A stretch of DNA of 64,000 nt from Metapseudomonas otitidis (GTDB lineage Bacteria; Pseudomonadota; Gammaproteobacteria; Pseudomonadales; Pseudomonadaceae), in the NCBI RefSeq assembly GCF_900111835.1, contig NZ_FOJP01000022.1:35751-99750 (forward strand), read 5' to 3'. Every line of letters begins with the position of its first letter. Position 1 is the first letter of the stretch. A program made the position numbers and the translations under genes. A model generated the notes under the pieces. The model saw only the letters and a list, made by a program, of their open reading frames with translations, had not been told where the DNA came from and searched no databases. Below are positions 52,228 to 61,370 of this stretch, in pieces.

Positions 52228-52256
52228 GAATCGGCAGGCTTGATGCCTGCCGATTC
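52228..52256 (+). terminator. Perfect 12-bp hairpin after the lipoprotein gene
   Basis: GAATCGGCAGGC-TTGAT-GCCTGCCGATTC, starting 14 bp after the stop codon. No U tract follows, so it is either a transcript-end stabilising hairpin or a U-poor terminator. Confidence 0.65.
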
Positions 52257-52353
52257 ACATCGCTTAAGCCGCTGGTCAAGCGGCAGCCCTGCTTCCATAG
52301 TTCAGCGATTGCGACCCGACCGGTCGTCTCGAACAAGAACATGAGGCAAGGCC

Positions 52354-54462
52354 ATGACCAAGTCCGTTCACTACCGTGCGTGCCACCTGTGCGAGGCCAT
52401 CTGCGGCCTGGCCATCGAAACCGAGGACCGGGCGGACGGCTCGCGGCACATCCTCTCCATCAAGGGCGACCCGCAGGATAGCTTCAGCCGTGGGCATATC
52501 TGCCCCAAGGCCGTGGCCCTGCAAGACATCCAGAACGACCCTGATCGCCTGCGCCAGCCCATGCGCCGGGCGGGCAGCGAGTGGCAGCCCATCGGTTGGG
52601 ACGAAGCCTTTGCGCTGGTGGCCGAGCGACTGGCCGATATCCAGGCCCGCCACGGGCAGCAGGCGGTCGCCGTCTACCAGGGCAACCCCAGCGTGCACAA
52701 CTACGGGCTGATGACCCACAGCAACTACTTCCTCGGATTGCTGAAGACCCGCAACCGCTTCTCCGCCACCTCGGTGGACCAGCTGCCCCACCACCTGGTG
52801 AGCCACCAGATGTACGGCCATGGGCTGCTGATCCCGATCCCGGACATCGACCACACCGATTTCATGCTGATCCTCGGCGGCAATCCGCTGGCCTCCAACG
52901 GCAGCATCATGACGGTGCCGGACGTGGAAAAGCGCTTGAAGGCGATCAAGGCCAGGGGCGGGCGCCTGGTGGTGGTGGACCCGCGGCGCAGCGAGACGGC
53001 CGCCATCGCCGACCAGCACCTGTTCGTGCGGCCGGGCCAGGACGCCGCCCTGCTGCTGGGCATGCTCAGCACCCTGTTCGAGGAAGGCCTCGGCCGGGCC
53101 AGCCACCTGCCGGTGGACGGCCTCGACGCCGTGCGCCAGGCCGTGGCGCCCTTCACCGCCGAGGCCATGGGGCCGCGTTGCGGCATCGAGCCCACGGTGA
53201 TCCGCCAGCTGGCGCGTGACTTCGCCGCTGCCGAACGGGCGGTGTGCTACGGGCGCATGGGGGTGTCCACCCAGGCGTTCGGCAGCCTGTGCCAGTGGCT
53301 GATCCAGGTGATCAACCTGGTCACCGGCAACCTTGACCAGCCTGGCGGCGTGCTCTGCACCGAGCCGGCAGTGGACCTGGTGGCGACCACCTCCGGCGGC
53401 CACTTCGGGCGCTGGCACAGCCGCGTCTCCGGGTTGCCTGAGTACGGCGGCGAACTGCCCGTCTCGGCCCTGGCCGAGGAGGTGCTGACCCCAGGCGAAG
53501 GGCAGATCCGCGCCCTGGTCACCGTGGCCGGCAACCCGGTGCTCTCCACCCCCAACGGGCGGCGCCTGGAGCAGGCGCTGGACGGGCTGGAGTTCATGGT
53601 CAGCGTCGACCTCTACATCAACGAGACGACGCGCTACGCCGACCTGATCCTGCCGCCGACCGCGCCGCTGGAGCACGACCACTACGACACCACCTTCAAC
53701 CTGTTCGCAGTGCGCAACGTCACCCGCTTCAACGAGCTGGTGCTGGCCAAGCCGGCCGGTGCGCTGGATGACTGGGAAATCTTCGTCGGGATGGCCAAGG
53801 CCTTCGCGGCGCGCACCGGCGTGGAGCTGAAGCCGACCCTGCCGCCTCGGCAGATGATCGACATGGGGCTGCGCTTCGGCCCCTATGGCGAGCGCTCCAG
53901 CTGGGGGCTTTCCGTCGAGCGCCTGGCGGAGCATCCCCACGGGCTGGATCTGGGGCCGCTCAAGCCGAACCTGGCCGGCCGCCTCAAGACCGAGGCGCGC
54001 CGCGTGGTGGCCGACCCGGCGCTGTTCATGCAGGACCTGGCGCGCTTCGCCGAGCAACCCGCTCCGGTGGCCGGCGAGCTGGTGCTGATCGGCCGGCGGC
54101 ATGTCCGCAGCAACAACTCCTGGATGCACAACTACCACCGCCTGGTGAAGGGCAAGCCGCGCCACCAGCTGCTCATGCACCCGGACGACCTTGCCCGGCG
54201 CGGGCTGAGCGATGGCCAGCGGGTGAGGGTGCGTTCGCGGGTCGGCAGCATCGAGGTGGAGGTGGCCGCGAGCCTGGAGATGATGCCCGGCGTGGTGAGC
54301 CTGCCCCACGGCTGGGGCCATGGGCGGCCCGGTGTGATGATGGCCATCGCCGCCGAGTTGCCAGGGGCCAGTGCCAATGACCTGACCGACGAGCGGTTCC
54401 TCGATGCCGTGTCCGGCAATGCCGCGCTGAATGGCGTGCCGGTGGAGGTGGTGGCAGCCTGA
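52354..54462 (+). CDS. Molybdopterin-dependent oxidoreductase (BisC/formate dehydrogenase-like)
   Basis: A 702-residue single-subunit enzyme of the bis-MGD molybdenum family. The N-terminal [4Fe-4S] ligands are in CHLCEAICGL and, 30-odd residues later, GHICPKA. The large MGD-binding domains follow (LILGGNPLASNGSIM, VTVAGNPVLSTPNGRRLEQA), and the C-terminal cap domain contains NSWMHNYHRLVKGKPRHQLL. No twin-arginine signal, so it is probably cytoplasmic. No partner subunit is adjacent. The substrate cannot be told from sequence, and I could not assign the metal ligand residue. Confidence 0.9.
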   Translation: MTKSVHYRACHLCEAICGLAIETEDRADGSRHILSIKGDPQDSFSRGHICPKAVALQDIQNDPDRLRQPMRRAGSEWQPIGWDEAFALVAERLADIQARHGQQAVAVYQGNPSVHNYGLMTHSNYFLGLLKTRNRFSATSVDQLPHHLVSHQMYGHGLLIPIPDIDHTDFMLILGGNPLASNGSIMTVPDVEKRLKAIKARGGRLVVVDPRRSETAAIADQHLFVRPGQDAALLLGMLSTLFEEGLGRASHLPVDGLDAVRQAVAPFTAEAMGPRCGIEPTVIRQLARDFAAAERAVCYGRMGVSTQAFGSLCQWLIQVINLVTGNLDQPGGVLCTEPAVDLVATTSGGHFGRWHSRVSGLPEYGGELPVSALAEEVLTPGEGQIRALVTVAGNPVLSTPNGRRLEQALDGLEFMVSVDLYINETTRYADLILPPTAPLEHDHYDTTFNLFAVRNVTRFNELVLAKPAGALDDWEIFVGMAKAFAARTGVELKPTLPPRQMIDMGLRFGPYGERSSWGLSVERLAEHPHGLDLGPLKPNLAGRLKTEARRVVADPALFMQDLARFAEQPAPVAGELVLIGRRHVRSNNSWMHNYHRLVKGKPRHQLLMHPDDLARRGLSDGQRVRVRSRVGSIEVEVAASLEMMPGVVSLPHGWGHGRPGVMMAIAAELPGASANDLTDERFLDAVSGNAALNGVPVEVVAA

Positions 54463-54475
54463 AAAGTGCCCGTGC

Positions 54476-54500
54476 AAGTCCGAGCGACATGCTCGGACTT
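54476..54500 (+). terminator. Hairpin after the molybdopterin enzyme gene
   Basis: AAGTCCGAGC-GACAT-GCTCGGACTT, a perfect 10-bp stem, 13 bp past the stop codon. The U tract is weak (CTTCCGTT). Confidence 0.7.
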
Positions 54501-54558
54501 CCGTTACAATGCCGCCACCGCGCCGACCCTGTAGTCGGATAGTTCAGCCGAGGTAGCC

Positions 54559-54885
54559 ATGGATATCATCGAAACCATCAAAGAGCAGATCGCCAACAAC
54601 ACCGTCCTGCTGTACATGAAGGGCTCTCCCAATGCTCCCCAGTGCGGTTTCTCCGCCCGTGCTGCCCAGGTCCTGATGGGCTGTGGCGAGAAGTTCGCCT
54701 ACGTCGACATCCTGCAGAACCCGGAAATCCGCGCCAATCTGCCCAAGTACGCCAACTGGCCGACCTTCCCGCAGCTGTGGGTGGCCGGTGAGCTGGTCGG
54801 CGGCAGCGACATCCTCGTCGAGATGTACGAGAAGGGCGAGCTGCAGCAACTGATCAAGGATGCGGTGAGCAAGGCCGGCGCCTGA
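54559..54885 (+). CDS. grxD: Monothiol glutaredoxin (Grx4 type)
   Basis: A 108-residue CGFS glutaredoxin (MDIIETIKEQIANNTVLLYM). The active-site Cys is at residue 29 in QCGFS. The glutathione-binding region is WPTFPQLWVAGELVGGSDI. Such proteins carry and deliver [2Fe-2S] clusters. It lies beside the iron-storage genes bfrB and bfd, separated from them by a bidirectional terminator. Confidence 0.97.
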   Translation: MDIIETIKEQIANNTVLLYMKGSPNAPQCGFSARAAQVLMGCGEKFAYVDILQNPEIRANLPKYANWPTFPQLWVAGELVGGSDILVEMYEKGELQQLIKDAVSKAGA

Positions 54886-54901
54886 GCCTCCCGCTGAAAT
54901 G

Positions 54902-54929
54902 AAAAAGCCCCGCTGACGCGGGGCTTTTT
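54902..54929. terminator. Bidirectional terminator between grxD and bfrB
   Basis: AAAAAGCCCCGC-TGAC-GCGGGGCTTTTT, with A and T runs on both sides, between two convergent genes. Confidence 0.97.
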
Positions 54930-54943
54930 CATGGGCGGGTGTC

Positions 54944-55414
54944 TTACTCGTCCATCTGCGACTGCAGGTAGTTCTCCAGGCCGACCTTCTCGATCAGGCC
55001 CAGCTGGGTTTCCAGCCAGTCGATGTGCTCTTCCTCGGACTCGAGGATGTCTTCCAGCAGCTCGCGGCTGCCGTAGTCACCGACGCTTTCGCAGTAGGCG
55101 ATGGCGGCCTTCAGGTCCGGCAGGGCGTTGTGCTCCAGCTTCAGGTCGCTGCTGAGCATTTCCTTGGTGTTCTCGCCGATCATCAGCTTGCCCAGGTCCT
55201 GCAGGTTCGGGATGCCTTCCAGGAAGAGGATGCGCTTGATGAGCTTGTCGGCGTGCTTCATCTCGTCGATGGACTCGTGGTACTCGTGCTCGCCGAGCTT
55301 CTTCAGGCCCCAGTCCTCGTACATCCGGGCGTGCAGGAAGTACTGGTTGATGGCCACCAGTTCGTTGCCGAGGATCTTGTTGAGATGCTGGATGACTTTC
55401 TTGTCGCCTTTCAT
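54944..55414 (-). CDS. bfrB: Bacterioferritin
   Basis: A 156-residue iron-storage subunit ([20 protein letters not shown]). Ferroxidase ligands are visible in [29 protein letters not shown] (with the haem-binding Met at about 52), [12 protein letters not shown] and [11 protein letters not shown]. The sequence matches BfrB of P. aeruginosa closely as I remember it. bfd, whose product releases iron from BfrB, lies 195 bp upstream on the same strand. Confidence 0.97.
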   Translation of the reverse strand: MKGDKKVIQHLNKILGNELVAINQYFLHARMYEDWGLKKLGEHEYHESIDEMKHADKLIKRILFLEGIPNLQDLGKLMIGENTKEMLSSDLKLEHNALPDLKAAIAYCESVGDYGSRELLEDILESEEEHIDWLETQLGLIEKVGLENYLQSQMDE

Positions 55415-55564
55415 GAGGGGGTCCTGCCACGCAAGGGGTTGAGTGACGGAATTTTAACCAGTTCCGCCCGGGTGTCAACGTAAGTGATTGATATATAAGA
55501 TAATTTGAATGTGAATACGAACGCTTCAAGTCCGCGTCTTGTCGCTAACTGCTTGATTTGCGGG

Positions 55565-55597
55565 CATAAAAAAACCGGACTCGAGGTCCGGTTCTTC
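55565..55597 (-). terminator. Rho-independent terminator after bfd
   Basis: On the minus strand GAACCGGACC-TCGA-GTCCGG is followed by TTTTTTT, just after the bfd stop. It separates bfd from bfrB, so the two have separate transcripts. Confidence 0.92.
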
Positions 55598-55609
55598 ATA
55601 AGGGGGTGT

Positions 55610-55828
55610 TCAGGCCGGTACGAAAGTGGCCGGGTAGGTGAGGGCGGCCTGGCTGCTCTGGACCTCGGTGAGGGTCTCGCGCACCACCTGCTTGGCCAGG
55701 CAGGCACATTTGCCGCACTGGGTGCCGACGCCGAGCGTCTCGCGAATCTCACGGTAGCTGCAGCAACCTTCGTAGATCGCTTCGCGGATGTGACCGTCGG
55801 TGACACCTTGGCAGAGGCAGACGTACAT
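55610..55828 (-). CDS. bfd: Bacterioferritin-associated ferredoxin
   Basis: A 72-residue [2Fe-2S] protein. Ligands are Cys4, Cys6 (MYVCLCQG) and Cys38, Cys41 (TQCGKC), the Bfd pattern. Start ATG at 55828; the longer frame upstream is not real. It binds BfrB and passes electrons to mobilise stored iron. A Fur-box-like sequence lies 45-65 bp upstream, as expected for a gene induced in iron limitation. Confidence 0.97.
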   Translation of the reverse strand: MYVCLCQGVTDGHIREAIYEGCCSYREIRETLGVGTQCGKCACLAKQVVRETLTEVQSSQAALTYPATFVPA

Positions 55829-55872
55829 GGGGACCGGCACCTGTGGTTGGCTTCGATGGATGGCGATACTAA

Positions 55873-55892
55873 TTAGAATGAGAATGATTGTC
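55873..55892. promoter_or_regulatory. Fur-box-like sequence before bfd
   Basis: On the minus strand GACAATCATTCTCATTCTAA matches about 13 of 19 positions of the Fur consensus (GATAATGATAATCATTATC). It is an AT-rich island in GC-rich DNA and lies at promoter distance from bfd. Confidence 0.8.
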
Positions 55893-56027
55893 AAAGTCCG
55901 TCCGTCTGCTCCGCGTGTAGGCCATTTCACGCAGGGGGTGTCGAATCCGAAGGCGATGTGCAGCGGCTGATTCGGGGATGAAGCTGCAGCGGCTTCATGA
56001 ACAAGGCGGCGTAAGAGGGCCGGAATG

Positions 56028-56052
56028 AAAGAACCCGGCCGGGGCCGGGTTC
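56028..56052 (-). terminator. Rho-independent terminator after the 123-residue unknown gene
   Basis: On the minus strand GAACCCGGC-CCCG-GCCGGGTTC is followed by TTTC, 17 bp after the stop of the upstream gene. Confidence 0.8.
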
Positions 56053-56069
56053 GTCTGCAGCGGGAGGGG

Positions 56070-56441
56070 TCAGTCCGTACGCCAGGTGATCTCGCTGACG
56101 CCGTCGGCGTTGACCTTGAGCCAGCGGTCGGCGTCTTCCTCGCCCTGGGCTTCGTCCCAGCCGCCGGGGGCGCAGCGGATCTCCACGCCCAGCGCCTGGT
56201 GGGCCGCCTGGGCGCAGGCCAGGTCGCTGTCCCAGGGGGTTGCATCGCTTTCCAGCAGGAGGCTGTGCCACTTGCCCACGGCCTTGGGCAGCCAGGTCAC
56301 CGGGATGTCGCCCGCGCGGCACTTGAAGGTCTGGCCGCGCGCCTGCCAGTCGCTGCAGGGACCGATGGCTTCGGTCAGCCAGGCGGTGACGGCGTCCTGT
56401 TCGGCGTCCTTCAGGTAGATCTCGATATCGGGTTGGCGCAT
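56070..56441 (-). CDS. Conserved protein of unknown function
   Basis: A 123-residue acidic, soluble protein (MRQPDIEIYLKDAEQDAVTA). Trp-rich segments (WLTEAIGPCSDW, DIPVTWLPKAVGKWHSLLLE, WDSDLACAQAAHQALGVEIR) suggest a compact alpha/beta fold. I recognise it only as a conserved Pseudomonas family; no function is known to me. It has its own terminator and lies 97 bp downstream of rlmA on the same strand. Confidence 0.85.
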   Translation of the reverse strand: MRQPDIEIYLKDAEQDAVTAWLTEAIGPCSDWQARGQTFKCRAGDIPVTWLPKAVGKWHSLLLESDATPWDSDLACAQAAHQALGVEIRCAPGGWDEAQGEEDADRWLKVNADGVSEITWRTD

Positions 56442-56538
56442 GGGAAGGTCCTGGCGGGGCCCCGGCCGGTGCGCGGGGCGGTCACTCGTGAGGCTGCAAG
56501 TTTAAGGGGGAGTGGGCGCTATTTCGAGCCCGCCGGGG

Positions 56539-57342
56539 CTAGGCCTTGACGATCCAGTCGTAGCGGATGGACACCGTCACGTCGAACGGTTCGGCGATCA
56601 CCGCAGCGCGGCGCTCGGCGCTGGCACGCCAGCCGTGGGGCGTCATCGCCAGCAGGTCGGCACGGGCCTCGGCGCTGTCCAGGTGCAGGGTGTATTCCAG
56701 GGTTTCGCTGTGGGCCAGGGCCATGCCGGCGGGAATCAGCGCCAGGTGCTTCTGGTCGTCGTAGTCGCGCACCTCGTCGTAGATGCGCTCGCGCAGCTGC
56801 ATCAGATGGCCGCGGGTCGGGCCCATGCGCAGCAGGCCGCCGCCTGGGGCCAGCAGGCGCTGCGCCTCCTGCCAGTCCAGCGGGCTGAAGACGCTGGCCA
56901 GCAACTGGCAGCTGGCGTCGGCCAGTGGCACGCGGGCCATGCTCGCCACCAGCCAGGTGAGGCTGGGTGTGCGGCGGCAGGCACGCTTGACCGCCTCGCG
57001 GGAGATGTCCAGCGCGTAGCCCTCGGCTTCCGGCAGGGCGTCGGCGAGCTGGGCGGTGTAGTAGCCCTCGCCACAGCCGATGTCGAGCCAGCGGCCCGGC
57101 TGGCGCTCGGCTGCCAGTTCCGCCAGGCGGCGGGCCAGGGGTGCGTAGTGGCCGCCATCGAGGAAGCGCCGACGGGCTTCCACCATGGCGGCGTTGTCGC
57201 CGGGGTCGCGGCTCTTCTTGTGCTGCACCGGCAGCAGGTTGAGGTAGCCCTGGCGGGCGCGGTCGAAGCGGTGGCCGGCGGGGCAGGCGACGCCGTTGTC
57301 GAGCGCCGTGAGGGCGCCCTGGCAGAGGGGGCAGGTGAGCAT
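56539..57342 (-). CDS. rlmA: 23S rRNA (guanine745-N1)-methyltransferase
   Basis: A 267-residue SAM-dependent enzyme (also rrmA). Start ATG at 57342, two bases after the dapE stop. The N-terminal zinc finger has CPLCQ and CPAGH (residues about 4-25). The SAM-binding motif is GRWLDIGCGEGYYTAQLAD. The segment RARQGYLNLLPVQHKKSRDP is typical of RlmA. It methylates G745 in hairpin 35 of 23S rRNA. It is translationally close to dapE. Confidence 0.95.
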   Translation of the reverse strand: MLTCPLCQGALTALDNGVACPAGHRFDRARQGYLNLLPVQHKKSRDPGDNAAMVEARRRFLDGGHYAPLARRLAELAAERQPGRWLDIGCGEGYYTAQLADALPEAEGYALDISREAVKRACRRTPSLTWLVASMARVPLADASCQLLASVFSPLDWQEAQRLLAPGGGLLRMGPTRGHLMQLRERIYDEVRDYDDQKHLALIPAGMALAHSETLEYTLHLDSAEARADLLAMTPHGWRASAERRAAVIAEPFDVTVSIRYDWIVKA

Positions 57343-57344
57343 GA

Positions 57345-58484
57345 TCAGGCCAGCAGGCGGACGAGGGTCTGTTGGTAGATGTCGGTCAGCAGGTCCAGGT
57401 CGCTGGCCAGGACGCGTTCGTTGACCTGGTGGATGGTGGCGTTGACCGGGCCGAGTTCCACCACCTGGGTGCCCATGGTGGCGATGAAGCGGCCATCGGA
57501 GGTGCCGCCGCTGGTGGAGGGCGTGGTCTCGCGGCCGGTCACGGCCTTGATGCTGGCGGCCACCGCGTCCAGCAGTTCGCCGGGCTCGGTGAGGAACGGC
57601 AGGCCGGACAGGGCCCACTCCACGTGGTAGTCCAGGCCGTGCTTGTCGAGGATGGCGTTGACCCGCTGCTGCAGGCCTTCGACGGTGGATTCGGTGGAGA
57701 AGCGGAAGTTGAACACCGCCTTCAGTTCACCGGGAATGACGTTGGTCGCGCCGGTGCCGGCATTGAGGTTGGAGACCTGGAAGCTGGTGGGCGGGAAGAA
57801 GGCGTTGCCGTCGTCCCAGTGCTCCGCCGCCAGTTCGGCCAGCGCCGGGGCGGCCAGGTGGATCGGGTTCTTCGCCAGGTGCGGGTAGGCCACGTGGCCC
57901 TGCACGCCGCGCACGGTGAGGGTGGCGCCAAGGGAGCCGCGACGGCCGTTCTTCACCACGTCGCCCACCAGGGTGGTGCTGGAGGGCTCGCCGACGATGC
58001 ACCAGTCCAGGCGCTCGCCACGGGCGGCCAGGCGTTCCACCACGGCCTTGGTGCCATGGTGCGCCGGGCCTTCCTCGTCGCTGGTGATGAGGAAGGCGAT
58101 GGCGCCCTTGTGGTCTGGGTGCTCGGCAACGAAGCGCTCCACCGCCACCACCATGGCGGCCAGGCTGCCCTTCATGTCGGCGGCGCCACGGCCGCAGAGC
58201 ATGCCGTGCTCGTCCACCAGGGCCTCGAACGGCTGGTGTTGCCAGGCCTGCACCGGGCCGGTGGGCACCACGTCGGTGTGGCCGGCGAAGCACAGCACCG
58301 GGCCCTCGCCGCCACGGATCGCCCAGAAGTTCTCCACCTCTTCGATGCGCATGCGTTCGATGCGGAAGCCAGCGGCTTCCAGGCGGCGCATCATCAGCTC
58401 CTGGCAGCCTTCGTCGACCGGGGTGACCGACGGGCGGCGGATCAGGTCGCAGGCGAGTTCCAGGGTGGGGGAGAGGGCGGTCAT
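57345..58484 (-). CDS. dapE: Succinyl-diaminopimelate desuccinylase
   Basis: A 379-residue M20 metalloenzyme of lysine and peptidoglycan synthesis. Start ATG at 58484 ([20 protein letters not shown]). Zinc-site motifs are [27 protein letters not shown] and [13 protein letters not shown]. The C-terminal [20 protein letters not shown] is also conserved. It is followed directly by rlmA. Confidence 0.97.
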   Translation of the reverse strand: MTALSPTLELACDLIRRPSVTPVDEGCQELMMRRLEAAGFRIERMRIEEVENFWAIRGGEGPVLCFAGHTDVVPTGPVQAWQHQPFEALVDEHGMLCGRGAADMKGSLAAMVVAVERFVAEHPDHKGAIAFLITSDEEGPAHHGTKAVVERLAARGERLDWCIVGEPSSTTLVGDVVKNGRRGSLGATLTVRGVQGHVAYPHLAKNPIHLAAPALAELAAEHWDDGNAFFPPTSFQVSNLNAGTGATNVIPGELKAVFNFRFSTESTVEGLQQRVNAILDKHGLDYHVEWALSGLPFLTEPGELLDAVAASIKAVTGRETTPSTSGGTSDGRFIATMGTQVVELGPVNATIHQVNERVLASDLDLLTDIYQQTLVRLLA

Positions 58485-58533
58485 GCAGGGGCTCCGGGGC
58501 GGCAAGGCGGAAAAGGGCGACATCTTAAAACAT

Positions 58534-58558
58534 AAACGGCGGCCATTGGCCGCCGTTT
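58534..58558 (-). terminator. Hairpin terminator after ndvB
   Basis: AAACGGCGGCC-AAT-GGCCGCCGTTT on the minus strand, followed by ATGTTTT, 16 bp after the ndvB stop and before dapE. Confidence 0.85.
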
Positions 58559-58574
58559 AGGACGCTCGCGGAGG

Positions 58575-61169
58575 TCAGGCCGCGGCGGGTTGGGGCTGCT
58601 CGGCCACCACCGGTTTCGGCGCCGAGGACAGCAGTGCCATGACCAGTGCGGCAGCGTAGGGCAGCGACTGCACCAGCAGGGTGGCGACCCAGAACTTCAC
58701 GTCGGAGCTGGGCAGGCCCTGCACGATGGCGATGCCGATGGCGGCCCCCCACAGCAGCAGCATGATGAACACTTCCTCGCGGGCTTCGGCCAGGGCCATC
58801 AGCAGGCCGTGGTTGGTGCGCATCTTCGGTGTGCGGAAGAACGGGATGGTCTTGGTGAAGAACCCGTACAGCACCGCCTTGGCGATGGTGTGCGACAACG
58901 CCAGGCCGGCGATGGCGGCACAGAAGGCGTCCTTCAGGTTGACCCCCACCGCACGCTGGTAGAGGAACACGATCTTGCCGAGCTTGAAGAAGAACAGCGT
59001 CAGCGGCGGGATGGCGAAGATCAGCAGCGGCGGGTCGACCCGTTGCGGCACGATGATCATCGCGGCCGACCAGAGCAGGGCACCGACGGTGAAGAAGATG
59101 TTCAGGCCATCGGCGATCCACGGCAGCCAGCCGGCGATGAAGTGGTAGCGCTGGCCGCGCTTGAGCTCGGAGTCCTTGCCCATGAACAGGCTGCGGGCGT
59201 GGCCCTTCATGATCTGGATGGCGCCGTAGGCCCAGCGGAAGCGCTGCTTCTTGTAGTCGATGAAGGTGTCGGGCATCAGGCCCTGGCCAAAGCTGTCGTG
59301 GGCGTAGGCGGCGGCGTAGCCCTTCTCGAACACCCGCAGGCCCAGCTCGGCGTCCTCGCAGATGGTCCAGTCGGCCCACTGCAGTTCGTCCATCACGCTG
59401 CGGCGGATCATGGTCATGGTGCCGTGCTGGATGATCGCGTTGCGGTCGTTGCGGGTCACCATGCCGATGTGGAAGAAGCCCTTGTACTCGGCGTAGCAGA
59501 GCTTCTTGAAGGTGTTCTCGTTGCCGTCGCGGTAGTCCTGCGGGGACTGGACCACGGCGATGGACGGGTCAGCGAAGTGCGGGACCATGTGCTTCAGCCA
59601 GTTGCGGTTGACGCAGTAGTCCGAGTCGATCACCGCGACCACTTCGGCGTCCGGGGCGGTGTGCGGCAGGATGTAGTTCAGCGCGCCACCCTTGAAGCCG
59701 GCGAGCGGAGCCACGTGGAAGAAGCGGAAGCGCGGACCGAGCTGTTCGCAATAGGCCTGCACCGGCTCCCACACGGCCGGGTCCTTGGTGTTGTTGTCGA
59801 TGATCAGGACTTCGAAGTCCGGATAGTCGAGGTTGGCCAGGGCGTCGAGGGTCTGCTTCACCATCTCCGGCGGCTCGTTGTAGCACGGCACGTGGATGGA
59901 GACCTTGGGACGGTAGGCGCTGTCGGCCAGCACCGGCATGAACGGCCGGCGACGGGCGCGGACCCACACGGCCTCGGCCAGCTCATGGGCCTCGGTGAGC
60001 AACACGATGAACACGCCCAGGGCGCCGATGCCCAGCAGCACGCCGACGGTCATGCTGAACCAGGTGCTGTACTGCTGGCTGTAGTCGTAGGCGATCCACA
60101 CCAGGGCTGAACCGCCGGCGAAGGCGACGAAGGTGAGGAAGGTGCGACCGCGCTGGCGCAGGGCGCTGCCGTCGATCAGGGTCAGGGCCAGGGCCAGCAG
60201 GGCCATGACCACCGAGGCGACGGCGAGCATGCGCCATTGCGGGATGGCGATCACCGGGCCTTCGAAGTTGAACTTGGGCTGGCGGTCGAGGTTGTAGACG
60301 CCCCAGTAGGCGCCCACGGAGCCTTCGTCACTGGCCTTCCACGGCTGGTCGAAGGCCTCGATCACGAAGTAGTTGTAGCCCTGGGCGTTGAGGGCGTTGA
60401 CCAGGGTACGCAGGTAGATGGCCTGGTCGGCCTGGGTGGCGTCGGCGCCACCGCGCATGCGGCCGTTGCTCGGCCAGCCCACTTCGGACAGCAGCAGCGG
60501 CTTCTTCGGGAAGGCCTTCTTCAGGTCCTTGGCGCGCTCCAGCACGAACTGGGTGGAGTCCTGCATGGGGATGAATTCCCAGTAGGGCAGGACGTGGGAG
60601 GCGATGAGGTCGACGTGGTTGGCCAGCTCCGGGTACTTCAGCCAGATGTGCCACTGCTCGGAGGTGGTCACCGGCACCTTCACGGCGGCGCGTACGCGGT
60701 CGAGGTAGGCGGAGAGGTCCTTGCGGCTGATCTCGCGGCGGAACAGGGCTTCGTTGCCCACCACCACGCGAACCACGCTGCGGGAGGTGTTGGCGATCTC
60801 GATGGCCTTGGTGATCTCGCGCTCGTTGCGTGCTTCGTCCGGGCTGATCCAGATACCGAGGGTCACGCGCAGGCCGAATTCCTCGGCGATGCGGGGGATG
60901 TCCGCCAGGGTGCCGTCCACCGAGTAGGTGCGGATGTTGTCGGTCTGCTTGCTCAGCAGCTCCAGGTCTTCACGGATCTGCTCGTCGGTGGGGTAGCGGT
61001 TCTGCTGCGGGTTCTGGTCCGCGCGGAACGGCGAGTAGGAGTAGCCGGATATCTGTTCGGGCCAGTCGGGCGCGCTGACCGGACGGTTGTAGAGCGCCCA
61101 GAGTCCGGTGAACAACGCGGCGACCGCCACGAAGACCACCAGGTTGAGACCAAATTTACGCGATGACAT
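58575..61169 (-). CDS. ndvB: NdvB-like cyclic/periplasmic beta-glucan glucosyltransferase with GH17 domain
   Basis: An 864-residue membrane protein. After an N-terminal membrane segment (NLVVFVAVAALFTGLWALYN) there is a glycoside hydrolase 17-like domain at about 40-320 (ISGYSYSPFRADQNPQQNRY; VVGNEALFRREISRKD with the acid Glu; LLSEVGWPSNGRMRGG with the nucleophile Glu). Two membrane helices follow, then a GT2 domain at about 430-680 with VAVIDSDYC, QRFRWAYGAIQIMKGH (QxxRW) and CEDAELGLRVFEKGY. More membrane segments end the protein. In P. aeruginosa ndvB makes periplasmic glucans linked to biofilm antibiotic tolerance. Confidence 0.92.
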   Translation of the reverse strand: MSSRKFGLNLVVFVAVAALFTGLWALYNRPVSAPDWPEQISGYSYSPFRADQNPQQNRYPTDEQIREDLELLSKQTDNIRTYSVDGTLADIPRIAEEFGLRVTLGIWISPDEARNEREITKAIEIANTSRSVVRVVVGNEALFRREISRKDLSAYLDRVRAAVKVPVTTSEQWHIWLKYPELANHVDLIASHVLPYWEFIPMQDSTQFVLERAKDLKKAFPKKPLLLSEVGWPSNGRMRGGADATQADQAIYLRTLVNALNAQGYNYFVIEAFDQPWKASDEGSVGAYWGVYNLDRQPKFNFEGPVIAIPQWRMLAVASVVMALLALALTLIDGSALRQRGRTFLTFVAFAGGSALVWIAYDYSQQYSTWFSMTVGVLLGIGALGVFIVLLTEAHELAEAVWVRARRRPFMPVLADSAYRPKVSIHVPCYNEPPEMVKQTLDALANLDYPDFEVLIIDNNTKDPAVWEPVQAYCEQLGPRFRFFHVAPLAGFKGGALNYILPHTAPDAEVVAVIDSDYCVNRNWLKHMVPHFADPSIAVVQSPQDYRDGNENTFKKLCYAEYKGFFHIGMVTRNDRNAIIQHGTMTMIRRSVMDELQWADWTICEDAELGLRVFEKGYAAAYAHDSFGQGLMPDTFIDYKKQRFRWAYGAIQIMKGHARSLFMGKDSELKRGQRYHFIAGWLPWIADGLNIFFTVGALLWSAAMIIVPQRVDPPLLIFAIPPLTLFFFKLGKIVFLYQRAVGVNLKDAFCAAIAGLALSHTIAKAVLYGFFTKTIPFFRTPKMRTNHGLLMALAEAREEVFIMLLLWGAAIGIAIVQGLPSSDVKFWVATLLVQSLPYAAALVMALLSSAPKPVVAEQPQPAAA

Positions 61170-61334
61170 AGGGATTTCGGGTTCCGAAGCGTGGAACGGG
61201 GGAGATAGCGCCAGCGAGCGCTGGTCGGCGCGCATGCTACTCCGGCGTCCGGCGACTGTATAGATTGTGTACGAACGATAGACGTACCGCTCCGTCGCCG
61301 CACAAACCCTTTGTCCTTCGACGCCTGCGGAAGT

Positions 61335-61365
61335 TTCGCAGCGGTGTGCGCGGCACCGCTGCGAA
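61335..61365 (-). terminator. Hairpin after the iron-dependent dehydrogenase gene
   Basis: TTCGCAGCGGTG and CACCGCTGCGAA form a perfect 12-bp stem around a 7-base loop, just after the stop codon on the minus strand. No strong U run follows. Confidence 0.7.
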
Positions 61366-61370
61366 GGGGG

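Noticed and set aside
52276..54477. Minus-strand open frame of 733 codons
   Set aside because: Antisense to the molybdopterin enzyme, whose cofactor motifs are intact on the plus strand.
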